From Bacteroidota bacterium (lineage in GTDB: Bacteria > Bacteroidota > Bacteroidia > Chitinophagales > Saprospiraceae): 64,000 nucleotides of DNA. The translations under genes and the position numbers were made by a program. Position 1 is the stretch's first letter. Each line of letters starts with the position of its first letter. The notes beneath the pieces are model-generated. The model ran no database searches and was not told the origin of the DNA. It worked only from the letters and a program-made list of their open reading frames with translations. The stretch is taken from assembly GCA_024743405.1 (NCBI GenBank), contig JANSWP010000015.1, positions 1 to 64,000 of the forward strand, written 5' to 3'. This document shows, piece after piece, positions 37,662 through 49,600 of this stretch.

Positions 37662-38615
37662 ATGATCAAATACTACGTTTCAGAGGGACGAAAAATAAAA
37701 GAACTGGAAGAGCCAAAACCGTCGTGTTGGATCAATATTTCTCCTCCCTTTAGTGTTGAAGAATTAGAAGAAGTGGCTATAAAATATGACATTCCTCTTG
37801 ATTTCCTGACGGACTCATTGGATATTGATGAACGTTCAAGATATGAACGTGAAGAAGATGTTAGATTAATTGTTTTGAACACACCTCTTTCAAACCCAAT
37901 TGAAGAGGAAATTGATGCGATTTTTATTACTGTGCCCATTGGGATCATCCTTACTCCTGATAATATTCTAACAATTAGTTCGTACGAAAACCCAATTCTA
38001 AAAATGTTTTTAGATGGGAGAATCAAAAACTTTGACATCGCAGATGAAGCAAGGTTTGTATTGCAAATTTCTGAACAAACCGTCTATCGATTTTTGACTT
38101 GCCTAAAACAGATCAATAAAAAGCGAAATTTAATAGAGAAAGAATTATATGACAGTAGTCGAAATAAAGAATTAAAGCAATTACTTCAGATAGAAAAGAG
38201 TCTAGTTTTATTTGTTAATTCATTAAGCTCAAATGAATTGCTGAAAATGAAAATGAAACGAACAGATTTTTTAGCAATACGTGCTGACGAAGATAAAACT
38301 GATCTTTTTGAAGATATTATTATTGATAATAGTCAAGCATTGGAAATGGCAAACATATACACCAATATCCTCAATGGGACAATGGATGCTTATGGATCTA
38401 TCATCTCCAACAATCTAAATATGACTATGAAGCGATTAACATCCATCACAATTATCTTGATGGTCCCTACATTGGTCGCAAGTTTTTATGGAATGAATGT
38501 CGCACTCCCTTTTAGAGATGATGGCATGCCTCATTATTTTTTAATTATACTTTCCATCTCCTTGATTTTGAGCGGATTATTAGCCTGGTATTTCCAACGC
38601 AATCGACTTTTCTAA
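37662..38615 (+). CDS. CorA-type magnesium transporter
   Basis: The 317-residue protein has a large N-terminal cytoplasmic domain with long helices and two C-terminal TM segments. The selectivity motif YGMN occurs at the end of the first (SFYGMNVALPF), and the protein ends in a basic tail (WYFQRNRLF). It should form a pentameric divalent cation channel, most likely for magnesium. No neighbour suggests a special role. Confidence 0.92.
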   Translation: MIKYYVSEGRKIKELEEPKPSCWINISPPFSVEELEEVAIKYDIPLDFLTDSLDIDERSRYEREEDVRLIVLNTPLSNPIEEEIDAIFITVPIGIILTPDNILTISSYENPILKMFLDGRIKNFDIADEARFVLQISEQTVYRFLTCLKQINKKRNLIEKELYDSSRNKELKQLLQIEKSLVLFVNSLSSNELLKMKMKRTDFLAIRADEDKTDLFEDIIIDNSQALEMANIYTNILNGTMDAYGSIISNNLNMTMKRLTSITIILMVPTLVASFYGMNVALPFRDDGMPHYFLIILSISLILSGLLAWYFQRNRLF

Positions 38616-39216
38616 TTGATTTCCTGTCTTTTACTAGCTGAGATTTAATTGTTATTAACTTTTTTGGTGATACTGTTGGTAAGTTTCCACAGCGTGTTAC
38701 TAACATTGTGGAAAAAATTGACTAATACCTAAGTAATTATATATCAGTTACTTAAATAGTTTTTCCACATTTTGTGGAAAATTCAAAAGCTCGAAAAGAT
38801 CTAATTTCACTATTTTAGTGCTGACAAAATTTGTTCGACAAGAGAAAACTTATAACTAACCACTCATTTTTTATCCAGAATAGAAGGGATGCTTCTTCTT
38901 TATATAAGTATAGCCCTCCCTTTTTACATGATGTACTACAGATCAAGTTTTGAAAAAGAAAAATTTTGAAGGAATATACATTCCGATAACGTTAATTCTT
39001 TTGACCTAATTTGACTCTAATAAAAGTGCATAATGTGCATTTGATCAATTTCTTATTTGAACACTCAATTATAATAATTGATCATTGGAGAGAAACAAGC
39101 TTAGACGAAAAGGATTTATAGATATGTCAACTATTTATCAGGTTCTGTCTCTTTTCGGGTTTTTCTTCTATTTCTTAACGAATTCATTATTGAAACACAA
39201 CTAAAAAATAAAGTTG
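38616..39216. other. Long regulatory-looking intergenic region before nrdJ, 601 bp
   Basis: Contains the two palindromic TTTCCACA/TGTGGAAA pairs (38684-38714 and 38761-38781), an AAGTAA/TTACTT inverted repeat between them (about 38731-38753) and several TTGATCAA-like words nearer nrdJ. No good TAnnTTTG box, riboswitch signature or ORF was seen. A cobalamin riboswitch, which could be expected here, was looked for and not recognised. Confidence 0.5.
38684..38781. promoter_or_regulatory. Two inverted pairs of DnaA-box-like sites
   Basis: TTTCCACA (38684-38691) faces TGTGGAAA (38707-38714), and TTTTCCACA (38761-38769) faces TGTGGAAAA (38773-38781) around 3 nt. Three of the four 9-mers differ from the DnaA box TTATCCACA at one position and the fourth at two. 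The region between is strongly AT-rich. It may be a DnaA-controlled nrd promoter, a replication origin element, or operators of another repressor. Confidence 0.5.
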
Positions 39217-41805
39217 ATGGAAACGGTTGTACTAAAGAAGCCCTCAAAAGAAAAGCGTGGTGAAATGAAAGTGAAAACTTATTCATTTAAAACCGCTTTA
39301 AAAGCTGCTACAGAATACTTCAAAGGTGATGAGCTAGCAGCAAACGTTTGGATTAATAAATATGCTCTTAAGGATTCTGCTGGGAATCTTTATGAAAAAA
39401 CTCCAAACGATATGCACCGCCGAATAGCGAAGGAAATCGCTAGAGTTGAGAAAAAATATGTAAACCCTGTATCCGAAAGTGAAATTTTCGATTTACTAAA
39501 GGACTTTAAATATATAGTCCCTCAAGGTAGTCCAATGGCTGGCATTGGTAATAATCTACAGGTTTCTTCTCTCTCAAATTGCTTTGTTATTGGATCCGAA
39601 GCGGATTCATACGGAGGCATCGTTAGAACCGATGAAGAACAAGTACAATTGATGAAAAGGCGTGGTGGAGTAGGGCATGATTTATCACATATTCGTCCAA
39701 AAGGTAGCCCTGTCATGAATAGCGCTTTGAGCTCTACAGGTATTGTGCCCTTTATGGAACGATACTCAAATAGTACTCGAGAAGTAGCTCAGGATGGTCG
39801 TCGAGGAGCATTGATGTTAACCGTCTCTTCTAAACATCCTGATGCTGAGGAGTTTGTAGATGCCAAAATGGAGCTTGGCAAAGTAACCGGAGCAAATGTA
39901 TCTGTTAGAATTGATGATGAGTTCATGCATGCTGCCCTCAATAATAAGCCTTATAAACAACAATATCCCGTAAATGCTAAGAATCCTACTTATGAAAAGG
40001 AAATCGATGCAACGGCTCTTTGGAATAAAATAATCTACAATGCTTGGAAGTCAGCTGAACCTGGAATGCTTTTTTGGGATACAGTGATTAGAGAATCTGT
40101 ACCTGACTGCTATGCCGATTTGGGTTATAAAACTATTTCAACTAATCCATGTGGAGAGATCCCTTTGTGTCCTTATGATAGCTGTCGATTATTGGCGATT
40201 AATCTCTTTAGCTATGTAGAGAACCCATTTACAAAAGAGGCTCAATTCAACTTTGAAAAATTTGGTCAGCATGTACAAATGGCTCAGAGAATCATGGATG
40301 ATATTATTGATTTAGAGATCGAGAAGATTGATGGAATCCTTGAAAAAATCAATAAGGATCCTGAGCAAGAAGAGATTAAAGGTGTTGAACGAAAATTGTG
40401 GGAAAAAATTAAAAAAACCTGTGTTGAAGGTCGAAGAACTGGAGTCGGAATTACTGCAGAAGGAGATATGTTGGCGGCACTAGGTATTCAATATGGTAGC
40501 GATGAGGGAATTGATTTTTCTGTAAATGTACACAGCACATTAGCTGCCAATGCCTATAAGTCTTCAGTGACCATGGCTAAAGAAAGAGGATCTTTTAAAA
40601 TATTTGACGCATCTCGAGAAATGCAGAATCCTTTCATTAATAGATTGAAAGAAAAGGATCCTGAGATGTATGAAGATATGGTTAAATATGGCAGAAGAAA
40701 TATTGCTTTATTGACTATTGCGCCAACTGGAACTACAAGTTTGATGACTCAAACGAGCTCGGGAATTGAGCCTGTATTTTTAGTTTCTTATACTAGAAGA
40801 AGAAAAGTAAATCCAAATGACCGAGATGTTAAAGTTAGTTTTATTGATGAAGTAGGAGACTCTTGGGAGGAATACTATGTTTTTCATCACAAGTTTGAAG
40901 ATTGGTTGAAAGCGAACGACTATATTGTTGAAGAAGTTAAGCAATTGCCCAAAGAAGAATTAGATAAAATAATTGCTGAATCACCTTACAATAAAGCAAC
41001 CGCCAATGATGTTGATTGGGTTCAGAAAGTCAAGATGCAAGGTGCTATTCAAAAATGGGTTGACCATTCAATCAGCGTAACAGTAAATGTGCCTGAAGAT
41101 ACAACAGTAGATCTAGTAAAAGAGATATATAAGACCGCGTGGGAGTATGGCTGTAAGGGATGTACGATTTATAGAGATGGAAGTCGTTCAGGTGTTTTGA
41201 TTTCTAATGAATCTAAAGAATCTAAAAATCTGGAGCAAGGAACTGCCATTATTGAGACCTTACCTCCAAAGAGACCTCGCAAATTGGAAGCTGAAATTAT
41301 TCGGTTCCAAAATAACCATGAAAAATGGTTAGCCGTTGTCGGATGTATAGGTGATCGTCCTTATGAAATTTTTACTGGAAAGGCGGAAGATATTTTCATT
41401 TTACCTAATTATGTCACTTCAGGTTGGGTGATGAAAAGTAAGGATGATAACGGTGAAAACCGTTACGATATTCAATTCAAAGATAAGGACGGTTATAAAG
41501 TTACAATTGAAGGTTTATCTAGGTCTTTCGATAAAGAATATTGGAATTATGCAAAATTGATTTCTGGAATTTTGCGTCACGGAATGCCATTAAATTATGT
41601 CGTTAATCTAGTCCAAGGATTGAATGTAGACCAAGAACACATCAATAATTGGAAAAATGGAGTAGTCAGAGCATTGAAAAAATTCATTCCTGATGGAACT
41701 AAAGCCGTGAAAGAGGAATGTCCTGCTTGTGGTGATCCAGATGGCTTAATTTATAAGGAGGGATGTTTAATGTGCAAAAGTTGCGGTCACACTGAGTGCG
41801 GCTAA
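39217..41805 (+). CDS. nrdJ: Class II (adenosylcobalamin-dependent) ribonucleotide reductase
   Basis: Makes deoxyribonucleotides from ribonucleotides using a B12-derived radical, so it works with or without oxygen. Visible marks: the reducible Cys in SLSNCFVIG near 122, the active-site NPCGE near 310-314, APTGTTSLMTQTSSGIEP, a GCKGCTIYRDGSRSG segment, a TSCPD-like domain of about 690-820, and a C-terminal zinc-ribbon CPACGD...CKSCGHTEC. Length 862 residues, as in the B12-dependent family. The start is the ATG at 39217 rather than the adjacent TTG. It is expressed alone behind the 0.6-kb upstream region. A cobalamin adenosyltransferase is encoded at 54.7 kb. Confidence 0.94.
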   Translation: METVVLKKPSKEKRGEMKVKTYSFKTALKAATEYFKGDELAANVWINKYALKDSAGNLYEKTPNDMHRRIAKEIARVEKKYVNPVSESEIFDLLKDFKYIVPQGSPMAGIGNNLQVSSLSNCFVIGSEADSYGGIVRTDEEQVQLMKRRGGVGHDLSHIRPKGSPVMNSALSSTGIVPFMERYSNSTREVAQDGRRGALMLTVSSKHPDAEEFVDAKMELGKVTGANVSVRIDDEFMHAALNNKPYKQQYPVNAKNPTYEKEIDATALWNKIIYNAWKSAEPGMLFWDTVIRESVPDCYADLGYKTISTNPCGEIPLCPYDSCRLLAINLFSYVENPFTKEAQFNFEKFGQHVQMAQRIMDDIIDLEIEKIDGILEKINKDPEQEEIKGVERKLWEKIKKTCVEGRRTGVGITAEGDMLAALGIQYGSDEGIDFSVNVHSTLAANAYKSSVTMAKERGSFKIFDASREMQNPFINRLKEKDPEMYEDMVKYGRRNIALLTIAPTGTTSLMTQTSSGIEPVFLVSYTRRRKVNPNDRDVKVSFIDEVGDSWEEYYVFHHKFEDWLKANDYIVEEVKQLPKEELDKIIAESPYNKATANDVDWVQKVKMQGAIQKWVDHSISVTVNVPEDTTVDLVKEIYKTAWEYGCKGCTIYRDGSRSGVLISNESKESKNLEQGTAIIETLPPKRPRKLEAEIIRFQNNHEKWLAVVGCIGDRPYEIFTGKAEDIFILPNYVTSGWVMKSKDDNGENRYDIQFKDKDGYKVTIEGLSRSFDKEYWNYAKLISGILRHGMPLNYVVNLVQGLNVDQEHINNWKNGVVRALKKFIPDGTKAVKEECPACGDPDGLIYKEGCLMCKSCGHTECG

Positions 41806-41891
41806 TCTAATAAATTGTTTTTCACTGTTTTCAAAACAGGTTTACTTGTTTTGTGATAGTTGAAAATCGTTTTCTCATAGTATTGTTTTAG

Positions 41892-41922
41892 AGGTAAGCT
41901 GATCACTCAGCTTACCTTTTTC
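41892..41922. terminator. Bidirectional intrinsic terminator
   Basis: AGGTAAGCTGA (41892-41902) pairs exactly with TCAGCTTACCT (41907-41917) around 4 nt, then T-run. It lies between nrdJ and the convergent helical-protein gene. Confidence 0.92.
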
Positions 41923-41926
41923 ATTT

Positions 41927-43339
41927 TCATACTTTTTTTTCTAAAGTTTTTTCAATCAGCCAGCTACGACCAGTTAAGAATTTAGATTGTTTTAATTCTC
42001 CAACCAATGCTTCTTTTTTGTGAGGCTTAAGTCTCAAAATTTTGTTCATAAATGAGCAAAAATTAAGGTAATTAACTTTAATATTTTTTGAGACACTTTT
42101 ATTCCTTTTGAGAAATAAGGTAAAAGAGGCGAGGAGAGAGGTAAGTGGATCGATTTCATCTAACTCATAATATATTTTTATTAACATCTCTTTGGCCCCA
42201 AAAGAATAATAGATCTCTGTGAATTGAGTCTGATTCAACATTACCATCGCTTTTGAATAATTTTTCTGATGCCAGAATAAATTTGCTAGGTTATAGTAAA
42301 GTGCATTTTGTTGGAATTTCTCATCTAACCTATCGTTATATTCATAAATGAATTCTTCAATCCAATCATATTGTTTTAAGCCTAAAGCCAAATCGATAAT
42401 GTTTTTATAAACCCATTGGGAGAGTTTGCCATTTTCATAAAGCGTTTCAGTATCTATCGCCTCAATGTATAATTTCAACGCCTCCTCTGCATATTTACGT
42501 TCTCCTTTTCTAATCTTTCTAATACAATAATTGATAGAAGAAAAGTAAACAAAGGTGGCGTCTGAAACAGTAAAATGTTCTGTTTTGGATTGTAAAAATT
42601 GACGTAAAAGCTCGAATCGGTTACTGTCATCTTCCTTTTCTAACATTTGAAAGGTCAAATAGAATAATTCAATATTCGGATCAAGGTTATTGCTATTTTG
42701 AGATAAGTAATTTGAAATTTCTTCCTTTAAGGTTAGCTGATACTCAGAGGCAATCATTTTTTGATCATTGAGCATTGTACATAGATATTTTAGCTTTGTT
42801 GAGAGATAAAACTTATCTAAAAAATTAGAAGCATCTTTAAGGGCAATATTGTGTTTTCTGATTTGAAGGAGATTAAAATGCTCTATAGAGATTTCAGCCA
42901 ATTGAAAGCTATTCAAGAAATATTCATTATCCTGTTTTTTTACTTTTTTTAGGTTATTGGATACTTTTTCATACTCTCGTTCATAAATCTTCAACTGCTT
43001 TTTATCTATAAGGGTTTGTAAACTAAATTTCTCCTGTTGGAATTTTTTTGCCTCAAACATGCGTATTTGGAAAAATTTTTCAAGTAATTTTGTCACCCCA
43101 CTCATTATGTAGCTCAAATTTTTTTCATCAAATTTTTGATCTGGAAAAAGGACATCATAAACTGCCTCTTTACTAATCTTTTCTTCATTAAAAGAAGGGG
43201 CACAATTCACTAAAAAATTTGTCAATAGTATGTTTTCCTCATATTTATTGAAATAAGGAGAGGAAACAAAAAGAGAGAAAGCACGCAATTCTTTTTTGTT
43301 AAGAGTTTCTAACAAAGAGATGAGTTTACTTTTTTTCAT
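41927..43339 (-). CDS. Helical protein of unknown function (470 residues)
   Basis: The protein is almost entirely alpha-helical and lysine/glutamate-rich, without signal peptide or TM segment. It begins MKKSKLISLLETLNKKELRAF, has a coiled-coil-prone stretch at about 95-140 (KKVKKQDNEYF) and TPR-like helix pairs in the second half (QQNALYYNLANLFWHQKNYSKAMVMLNQ). I recognise no named family. The N-terminus has the look of a domain repeated in other Saprospiria proteins, but this is from memory and unchecked. A cytoplasmic scaffold or adaptor is possible. It is monocistronic, with its own upstream region shared with the divergent giant gene. Confidence 0.7.
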   Translation of the reverse strand: MKKSKLISLLETLNKKELRAFSLFVSSPYFNKYEENILLTNFLVNCAPSFNEEKISKEAVYDVLFPDQKFDEKNLSYIMSGVTKLLEKFFQIRMFEAKKFQQEKFSLQTLIDKKQLKIYEREYEKVSNNLKKVKKQDNEYFLNSFQLAEISIEHFNLLQIRKHNIALKDASNFLDKFYLSTKLKYLCTMLNDQKMIASEYQLTLKEEISNYLSQNSNNLDPNIELFYLTFQMLEKEDDSNRFELLRQFLQSKTEHFTVSDATFVYFSSINYCIRKIRKGERKYAEEALKLYIEAIDTETLYENGKLSQWVYKNIIDLALGLKQYDWIEEFIYEYNDRLDEKFQQNALYYNLANLFWHQKNYSKAMVMLNQTQFTEIYYSFGAKEMLIKIYYELDEIDPLTSLLASFTLFLKRNKSVSKNIKVNYLNFCSFMNKILRLKPHKKEALVGELKQSKFLTGRSWLIEKTLEKKV

Positions 43340-43657
43340 GTATGCTATTTTTCATTCGAGTTTCAGTTTTGAATGTAATAGGGCGTTGCAATGATAAAAT
43401 TGCTGCGTCAAATTACGAAAAATTGAAACCTATTTTTTTCATTTTTTCTGGAAATCTTAATTTTTCACATTAAAATAAATACAAATCATTAATTGCAAAT
43501 AATTGATAATCAGATTATTGAATTAATTATAATTTTGTTTTTTATTTTAATTATGAATTTTTTATTCTGGAAAATGGGAAAATATGTAATTGTATTGAAG
43601 CTTAAATCGACCTAAATTTGTAAGGAATTTAATTCTTCCGTACTAAACAAACTGACC
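43340..43657. other. Divergent intergenic region, 318 bp
   Basis: Very AT-rich spacer between the helical-protein gene (minus) and the giant secreted protein (plus). It carries the promoter at 43590-43620. No other signal was identified. Confidence 0.5.
43590..43620 (+). promoter_or_regulatory. Promoter of the giant secreted protein
   Basis: TTG (43590-43592), a 20-bp spacer, then TAAATTTG (43613-43620), a full TAnnTTTG match. It leaves a leader of about 30 nt before the ATG at 43658. Confidence 0.7.
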
Positions 43658-46600
43658 ATGAAAAGAAAGAACCGATTAATTTTCGGAGTTAGTTATTTAC
43701 TTTTTTTTGTTTGTCAATTCACTTTTGCTCAAACGATTTGGCCTGGTGATATCAATAACAATGGAAAAGTTAGTGGTGTAGATGTGCTTTACGCAGGTGT
43801 TGCATACGGAAGCTCAGGAGAGCCACGACAAAATGCTACTATCGATTGGATAGGGCAAGATTTGACTATGCCTTGGTTTTTAGACTACCCAAATGGATTG
43901 AATTATGGATTCGCTGATGCTGATGGAGATGGGTATATAGGTGACAATGATATCTTTGGTACTATAAAAAAGAACTATGAGTTGACCAATGGTCCAATTG
44001 GTTCAGATGGATATGAACTGGGGACTCCTGATATTGATCCCCCTTTAGTATTTAACCCTATTTTTGATACAGTGGCATACGGGTCCTATGCCGAGTTTGC
44101 AGTAGAATTAGGTGATCAAAATATTACAATAGACGAATTCTATGGTATTTCCTTCCAAATAAGTTATCCTTCTGAGCTGGTAGCCAGTTCAAATGCAATT
44201 AATTTTAGTTTAGATTCTAATACATGGGTAGATCCAACTGATGGTGAGAATTCAAGGGTATTTGTTGCGGAGAGCAATCAACCTGGCAAAGCGGAAATTG
44301 CGATAACTAGAATTAACCAAACTACCATAGGTGGTTCTGGAAAACTAGGTTCTTTCTTTATTCTAATTGAAGATGTAGGAAGTTTCCTTCCCGCAAACGA
44401 TACCTTAATAATTTCAGTAGATAGTGTTAAATTAATTACAAACACAAATTTGGAGACTCAACCCATTGCAGCTTCTTTCGCAATGGTCGTAGTGTCCAAT
44501 AATTCCATGAACAATCCGACATCAAACTGCCCTAACGTTGTATCGCCGGTGTGTGGTGTAAATGGTGTCACCTATCTGAACAGTTGCTATGCAGAGGCCG
44601 ATGGTATATTTGTTTATACCCCCGGCGTCTGTTATAGTGATTGTATTGAACCAAGCCAAATGTTTTCCAATGCAACCTGCGGAACAGTTTATGATCCGGT
44701 CTGTGGTTGTAATGGAGTCAGTTATATAAATGAGTGTTTTGCAGAAGCAGCTGGAGTCAAATTTTGGACTGCCGGAAAATGTCCAGATCAAGATCAAAGC
44801 TGTTATGATTCTCAAAATGTGGTCAATAGTGGTTTTACCGATGTTGATCCAGATACAGGAATTATTACTCAAAATTGCCCAGATAATAGCGATACTTCCG
44901 TTTGTGGCTGTGATGGCATTACTTATGCTAGTGCTTGCTTAGCAGAGGCTAGTGGTATTACTTTTTATACAGCTGGTGATTGTGGAACCTGTGTTGACCC
45001 TTGGCAAATGAGCCCAGATACCTTATGTGCTTACAATTATGATCCAGTTTGTGGTTGTAATCATGTAACTTATTTGAATGAATGTTTGGCAGAGGCAGCT
45101 GGTGTGACCTCTTTTACTCCAGGACCATGTATGGGGTCTAGTCTTTGGTGTGATAATGCGAAACCAATTCAATGCGGTGATTATCTCCCTTATGAAACAA
45201 CATTAGGAGAAATTAATAAAATTTCAAATTATCCGGGGTGTCTCAGTTCATCTTTATTAGGACCTGACAAAGTTTATGTTATTAATAAAACAACGCCAGG
45301 TGATTTACAAATAGGTCTTGAAATTACGACCCCTGGTCTTGATTTAGATATATTTTTATTAAAGGATAATTGTTCCCAAGTCGAATGTTTAGCCTCCAGC
45401 CATACAGCTAATACCTTATCCAATAATGAAGGCATCCTCTATGAAGATGCTCCAATTGGTACTTATTACATTGTGGTAGATGGTCAGTTCAACAATTCTG
45501 CAGGAAATTTCCGCCTAGAAGTTAGTTGTGGATACCTTGATTGTTATGGAGCAGAACAATTGGAATGTGATGTACCATTTGCTGGCTCCAATTGGGGTGG
45601 AAATGATGATGTTTCTTTATATAAATGTGGAAATACACTTAATGTCGAGAATAATGGGCCAGAGAAAGTCCATACTTTTACCATTACAGAACCAGGTGAA
45701 ATTGATATAATTTTAACTGATTTAGATGCAAATTTGGAATTGTTCCTTTTGAAAGAATGCGATGCTAATTCCTGTTTGAAATTCAGTCAAAATAGTGGAA
45801 CAGCCAATGAACATATCAATATTTGGTTGGCGGCTGGCACTTATTATGTAGTCGTAGATGGCTATAATGGCGCTGTTAGTAATTATTCTTTAACAGTTTC
45901 TTGCTCATCAGGCTGTGATTTTGACATTAGTTTATCCTCGACGGATGCTTCTTGCGGCAATAGTGATGGGACAATAACTGCTACCTCACAAGGTGGAATT
46001 GCTCCCTATTTGGTGTCATGGAATGGCCCCGTTTCAGGTAGTTTTACCACCTATTCCAATACTTGTACAATATACAATTTGCCATCCGGTACTTATTGGG
46101 TCACAAAAACGGATGCAAATGGATGTTCAGTTACAGACGAAGTTATTATTCAAGATTCTGGGAACCTGAATGCAAATATTACCCCAATTCATGCTTCTTG
46201 TGCTACAATGGGAATGGGTAAATTGAATGTTCAAATCTTAAGCGGACAAGGACCTTATCATGTGATCGTTTCAGGACCTTCCAACAAAAATATTTATACT
46301 AGTAATACGGACTTCACTTTTAATAATCTCAATCCTGGGAATTATTCTATTTATATTATTGATAATAATGGATGTGGTTATTCTCAAACCTTTTCTATCA
46401 GTAACACAAATGGATTGAACTTTAATGTCTCCACAAATAATGCATCTTGTGGTCAATTGGGGTCAATGACCGTTACTTTTGGAAATGGCACGCCTCCATT
46501 TTGGGTAATCATTGGAGGTCCTGTCACCAACAGTTACTTGACTTTTAATAATCAGATTACTATTCCAAACCTTCCAGGTGGGGTTTATCAAGTTATAGTT

Positions 46601-49600
46601 GAAGATGCGAATTGGTGCCAAGGAAATCAGCAAGTTGTCATTCAGTCTAATGTTCTGGATGTGAATACCTATGTAAACAATGGTGTTTGTGGACAATTGG
46701 GATCAATAAATCTGTATATCAATAATGGAACCTCGCCATATCAAATCGCTTGGAGTGGGTCTGTTTCAGGAAATACAACAATTAGTAACTCCAATTATAT
46801 CATTCAAAATCTACCTTCAGGCACCTATTCAATAATTACAACTGATGCCAATGGATGTTCTGACTATCAATTAGTTACAATTGATAATTCTTCTAATGGT
46901 TTAGATATGGTTGTTACAGGAGGGAATGGACAATGTGGAAACACTGGGTTCATTTGGATTGATGTCTATAATGGAACTGCGCCTTATTTTATCGATTGGA
47001 ATGGACCAAGCTCAGGAACTTCAGTAAGTCCAACTCCTGGCATTGACATTACCAACCTTGAAAGTGGTTGCTATTTTGTCCAAATCACCGATGCAAATGG
47101 ATGTAGTGCTACTGAATCCATATGCATTCAAAATGAGCCATCTTTGGTTTTTGATGCTTGGGTTAATAATGGAAATTGTGGTCAAAACGGTAGTGTCTCT
47201 TTAAGCATCCTCAGCGGTACTCCAACATATCTAATTAGTTGGACAGGACCGAGTTCTGGCAATGCCTCTTCAAATGCAAATACCTATCAAATAAATAATT
47301 TACAAGACGGAAATTATACCATTTTCATTTCTGATGGTGCTGGCTGTACAGCAACTGAAAATATAACCATCAACAATACAGGAAACATGAGCTTAACAGC
47401 AAATGCCATTCCTGGAAATTGTAATAACTATGGAAGTATTCAAGTCAATGTAATTGGTGGGAATAGTCCGTATTCAGTCAGTTGGTCTGGTCCTGTTTTT
47501 GGTTCTACAAATTCTAGCTCTGGAAACGTTACGATACCCAATTTGCCTTCTGGCACTTATACTATAAGTGCTTGGGATTCTGGCAATTGTTATGTGATGA
47601 AGGTAATTTTACTTACGAATGGAGGATCAGGAATCACTGTGAATGCAACACCAAATAATTCTGTGTGTAATCCACTTGGTTCTATTTCAGTAAATACAAA
47701 TAGTACTGCTTTTCCAATAACCATCTCATGGGATGGACCTTCCCAAGGGGTGACTTCTATATTCGGAAATAATTTTACCATACCGAATTTACCTTCTGGC
47801 AATTATTCAATAAACGTTGTTGACAATGAAGGTTGTACTAATTCAGATAGTGCTGCTTTAAACAATGGAAATGGCGTTAGTGGAACCACATATGTAATTA
47901 ATGGTACATGTGGTCAAAACGGATCAATCAATGTTGATATATCAGGTGGGAGTTTGCCTTACGGAATTAGCTGGAATGGTCCAACACAAGGGTTTGTAAC
48001 CGTTTTTTCCAACAATTATACTATCCCAAATCTTACTTCTGGTAATTATGTGATTACGATTGTAGATAACAATAACTGTTCAGATTCTAATACTGTCAGC
48101 ATATCAAATAGCGGAATCATTACCTTAAATACTTTTCCAACTGCAGGAACTTGTGTAGGCAATGGTTCAATTTTAGTCGAAGCATGGGGAACCCTACTGC
48201 CAATTACAGTTGAATGGCAAGGCCCAATTAATGGATCAGCTACCAGTAATGTTAACAGTTTTGATATTCAGGATCTTCCTACTGGTAGTTATACCATCAC
48301 TGTTATAGATGACTTTGGATGCCAACAAACGGAAACTGTTTATTTAGATAATGGATATCCTCTGACATTTTCTGGAAACCCAAATAATGGAATATGTGGT
48401 GCTAATGGTTCCATAGACTTAAATATTTCAAATGCTACAGCTCCGATAGCTATAAACTGGTCTGGTATAATCAATGGATCTGCAACCATTCAATCTAATA
48501 ATTATAATATTCCAAATCTACCTTCTGGTATCTATACTATTTCGATTATAGATAATAATGGTTGTACTTACAATCAAACTATAACCATAAATAATGGAAA
48601 CAATATCAGTATGATCGCCACTCCAAATGCTGGATCTTGTGGTCAAAATGGCTCGATAGAAGTTTCTATTTCTGGAGCTACAGGACAAAAAACAATTACC
48701 TGGAGTGGATCTTCAAGCGGCTCTACTATTATTAACAATTCAACTTATATAATCCCAGATCTTCCTTCAGGAAATTATATCATCTCAATTACCGATTCTA
48801 GCGGGTGCACTGCCTCACAGGGAGTGACTTTGACAAATGAAACAAACATGAATATTTCTGTAAATCCGATAAACGGATACTGTGGACAAAACGGAACTAT
48901 TAATTTGTCAATTTCAAATGGCAGTGTACCTTTTTCTTTAAATTGGACTGGTCCTTCAACAGGGGCAATTACTATAAATACTATTAATTATTCTATCCCA
49001 AATTTACAAAATGGGACTTACAACATAAATATTATTGATAATAATGGATGCCAAGTAAATACTAGTGCTTCTGTTGTTGTAATAGCCCCTCCTATATCTT
49101 CTGTGGTTGCAACAAGTACGCTATGCGATGGATCAGCTAACGGTATCGCTACTGCAAATGTTATAGATGGAACTCAGCCTTTCAATTATTTATGGAATAA
49201 TGGAATGACAAGTCAGACAATTGAGGACTTAGGAACTGGGACATATTTTGTTACAGTGACTGATGCCAATAACTGTACTTCCGTTTCATCAGCATCTATA
49301 TCAGCCAGCCAACCAGTAACTATAGATGTTGTAACAACAAATGTCCTTTGTGCAGGAAACAATACCGGTGCTATAGAAGTGACAGGGTGGGGAGGTAGCC
49401 CAAATTTCACTTACACCTGGAGTAATGGAACTACCTATACAGAGCCGACGCCAAATGCTGGTTCGACATTATCTAATCTATATGCAGGAACTTATGGGAT
49501 AACAGTCACTGATTTGAATGGGTGTACAACTAGTGCTAATTTAGTAGTTGAGGAACCACAACCATTGACAATATCTACAACTACAATAAATGCAAATTGT

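Noticed and set aside
37673-38038. 121-codon minus-strand frame inside the CorA gene
   Set aside because: Serine-rich shadow of the CorA reading frame without a plausible function.
38616-39216. Cobalamin riboswitch before nrdJ
   Set aside because: The characteristic B12 box was looked for and not found.
44522-44872. 116-codon frame on the minus strand within the giant gene
   Set aside because: It is antisense to the Kazal-like coding region, whose reading frame and domain matches are clear, and its sequence is low-complexity isoleucine/threonine rich.
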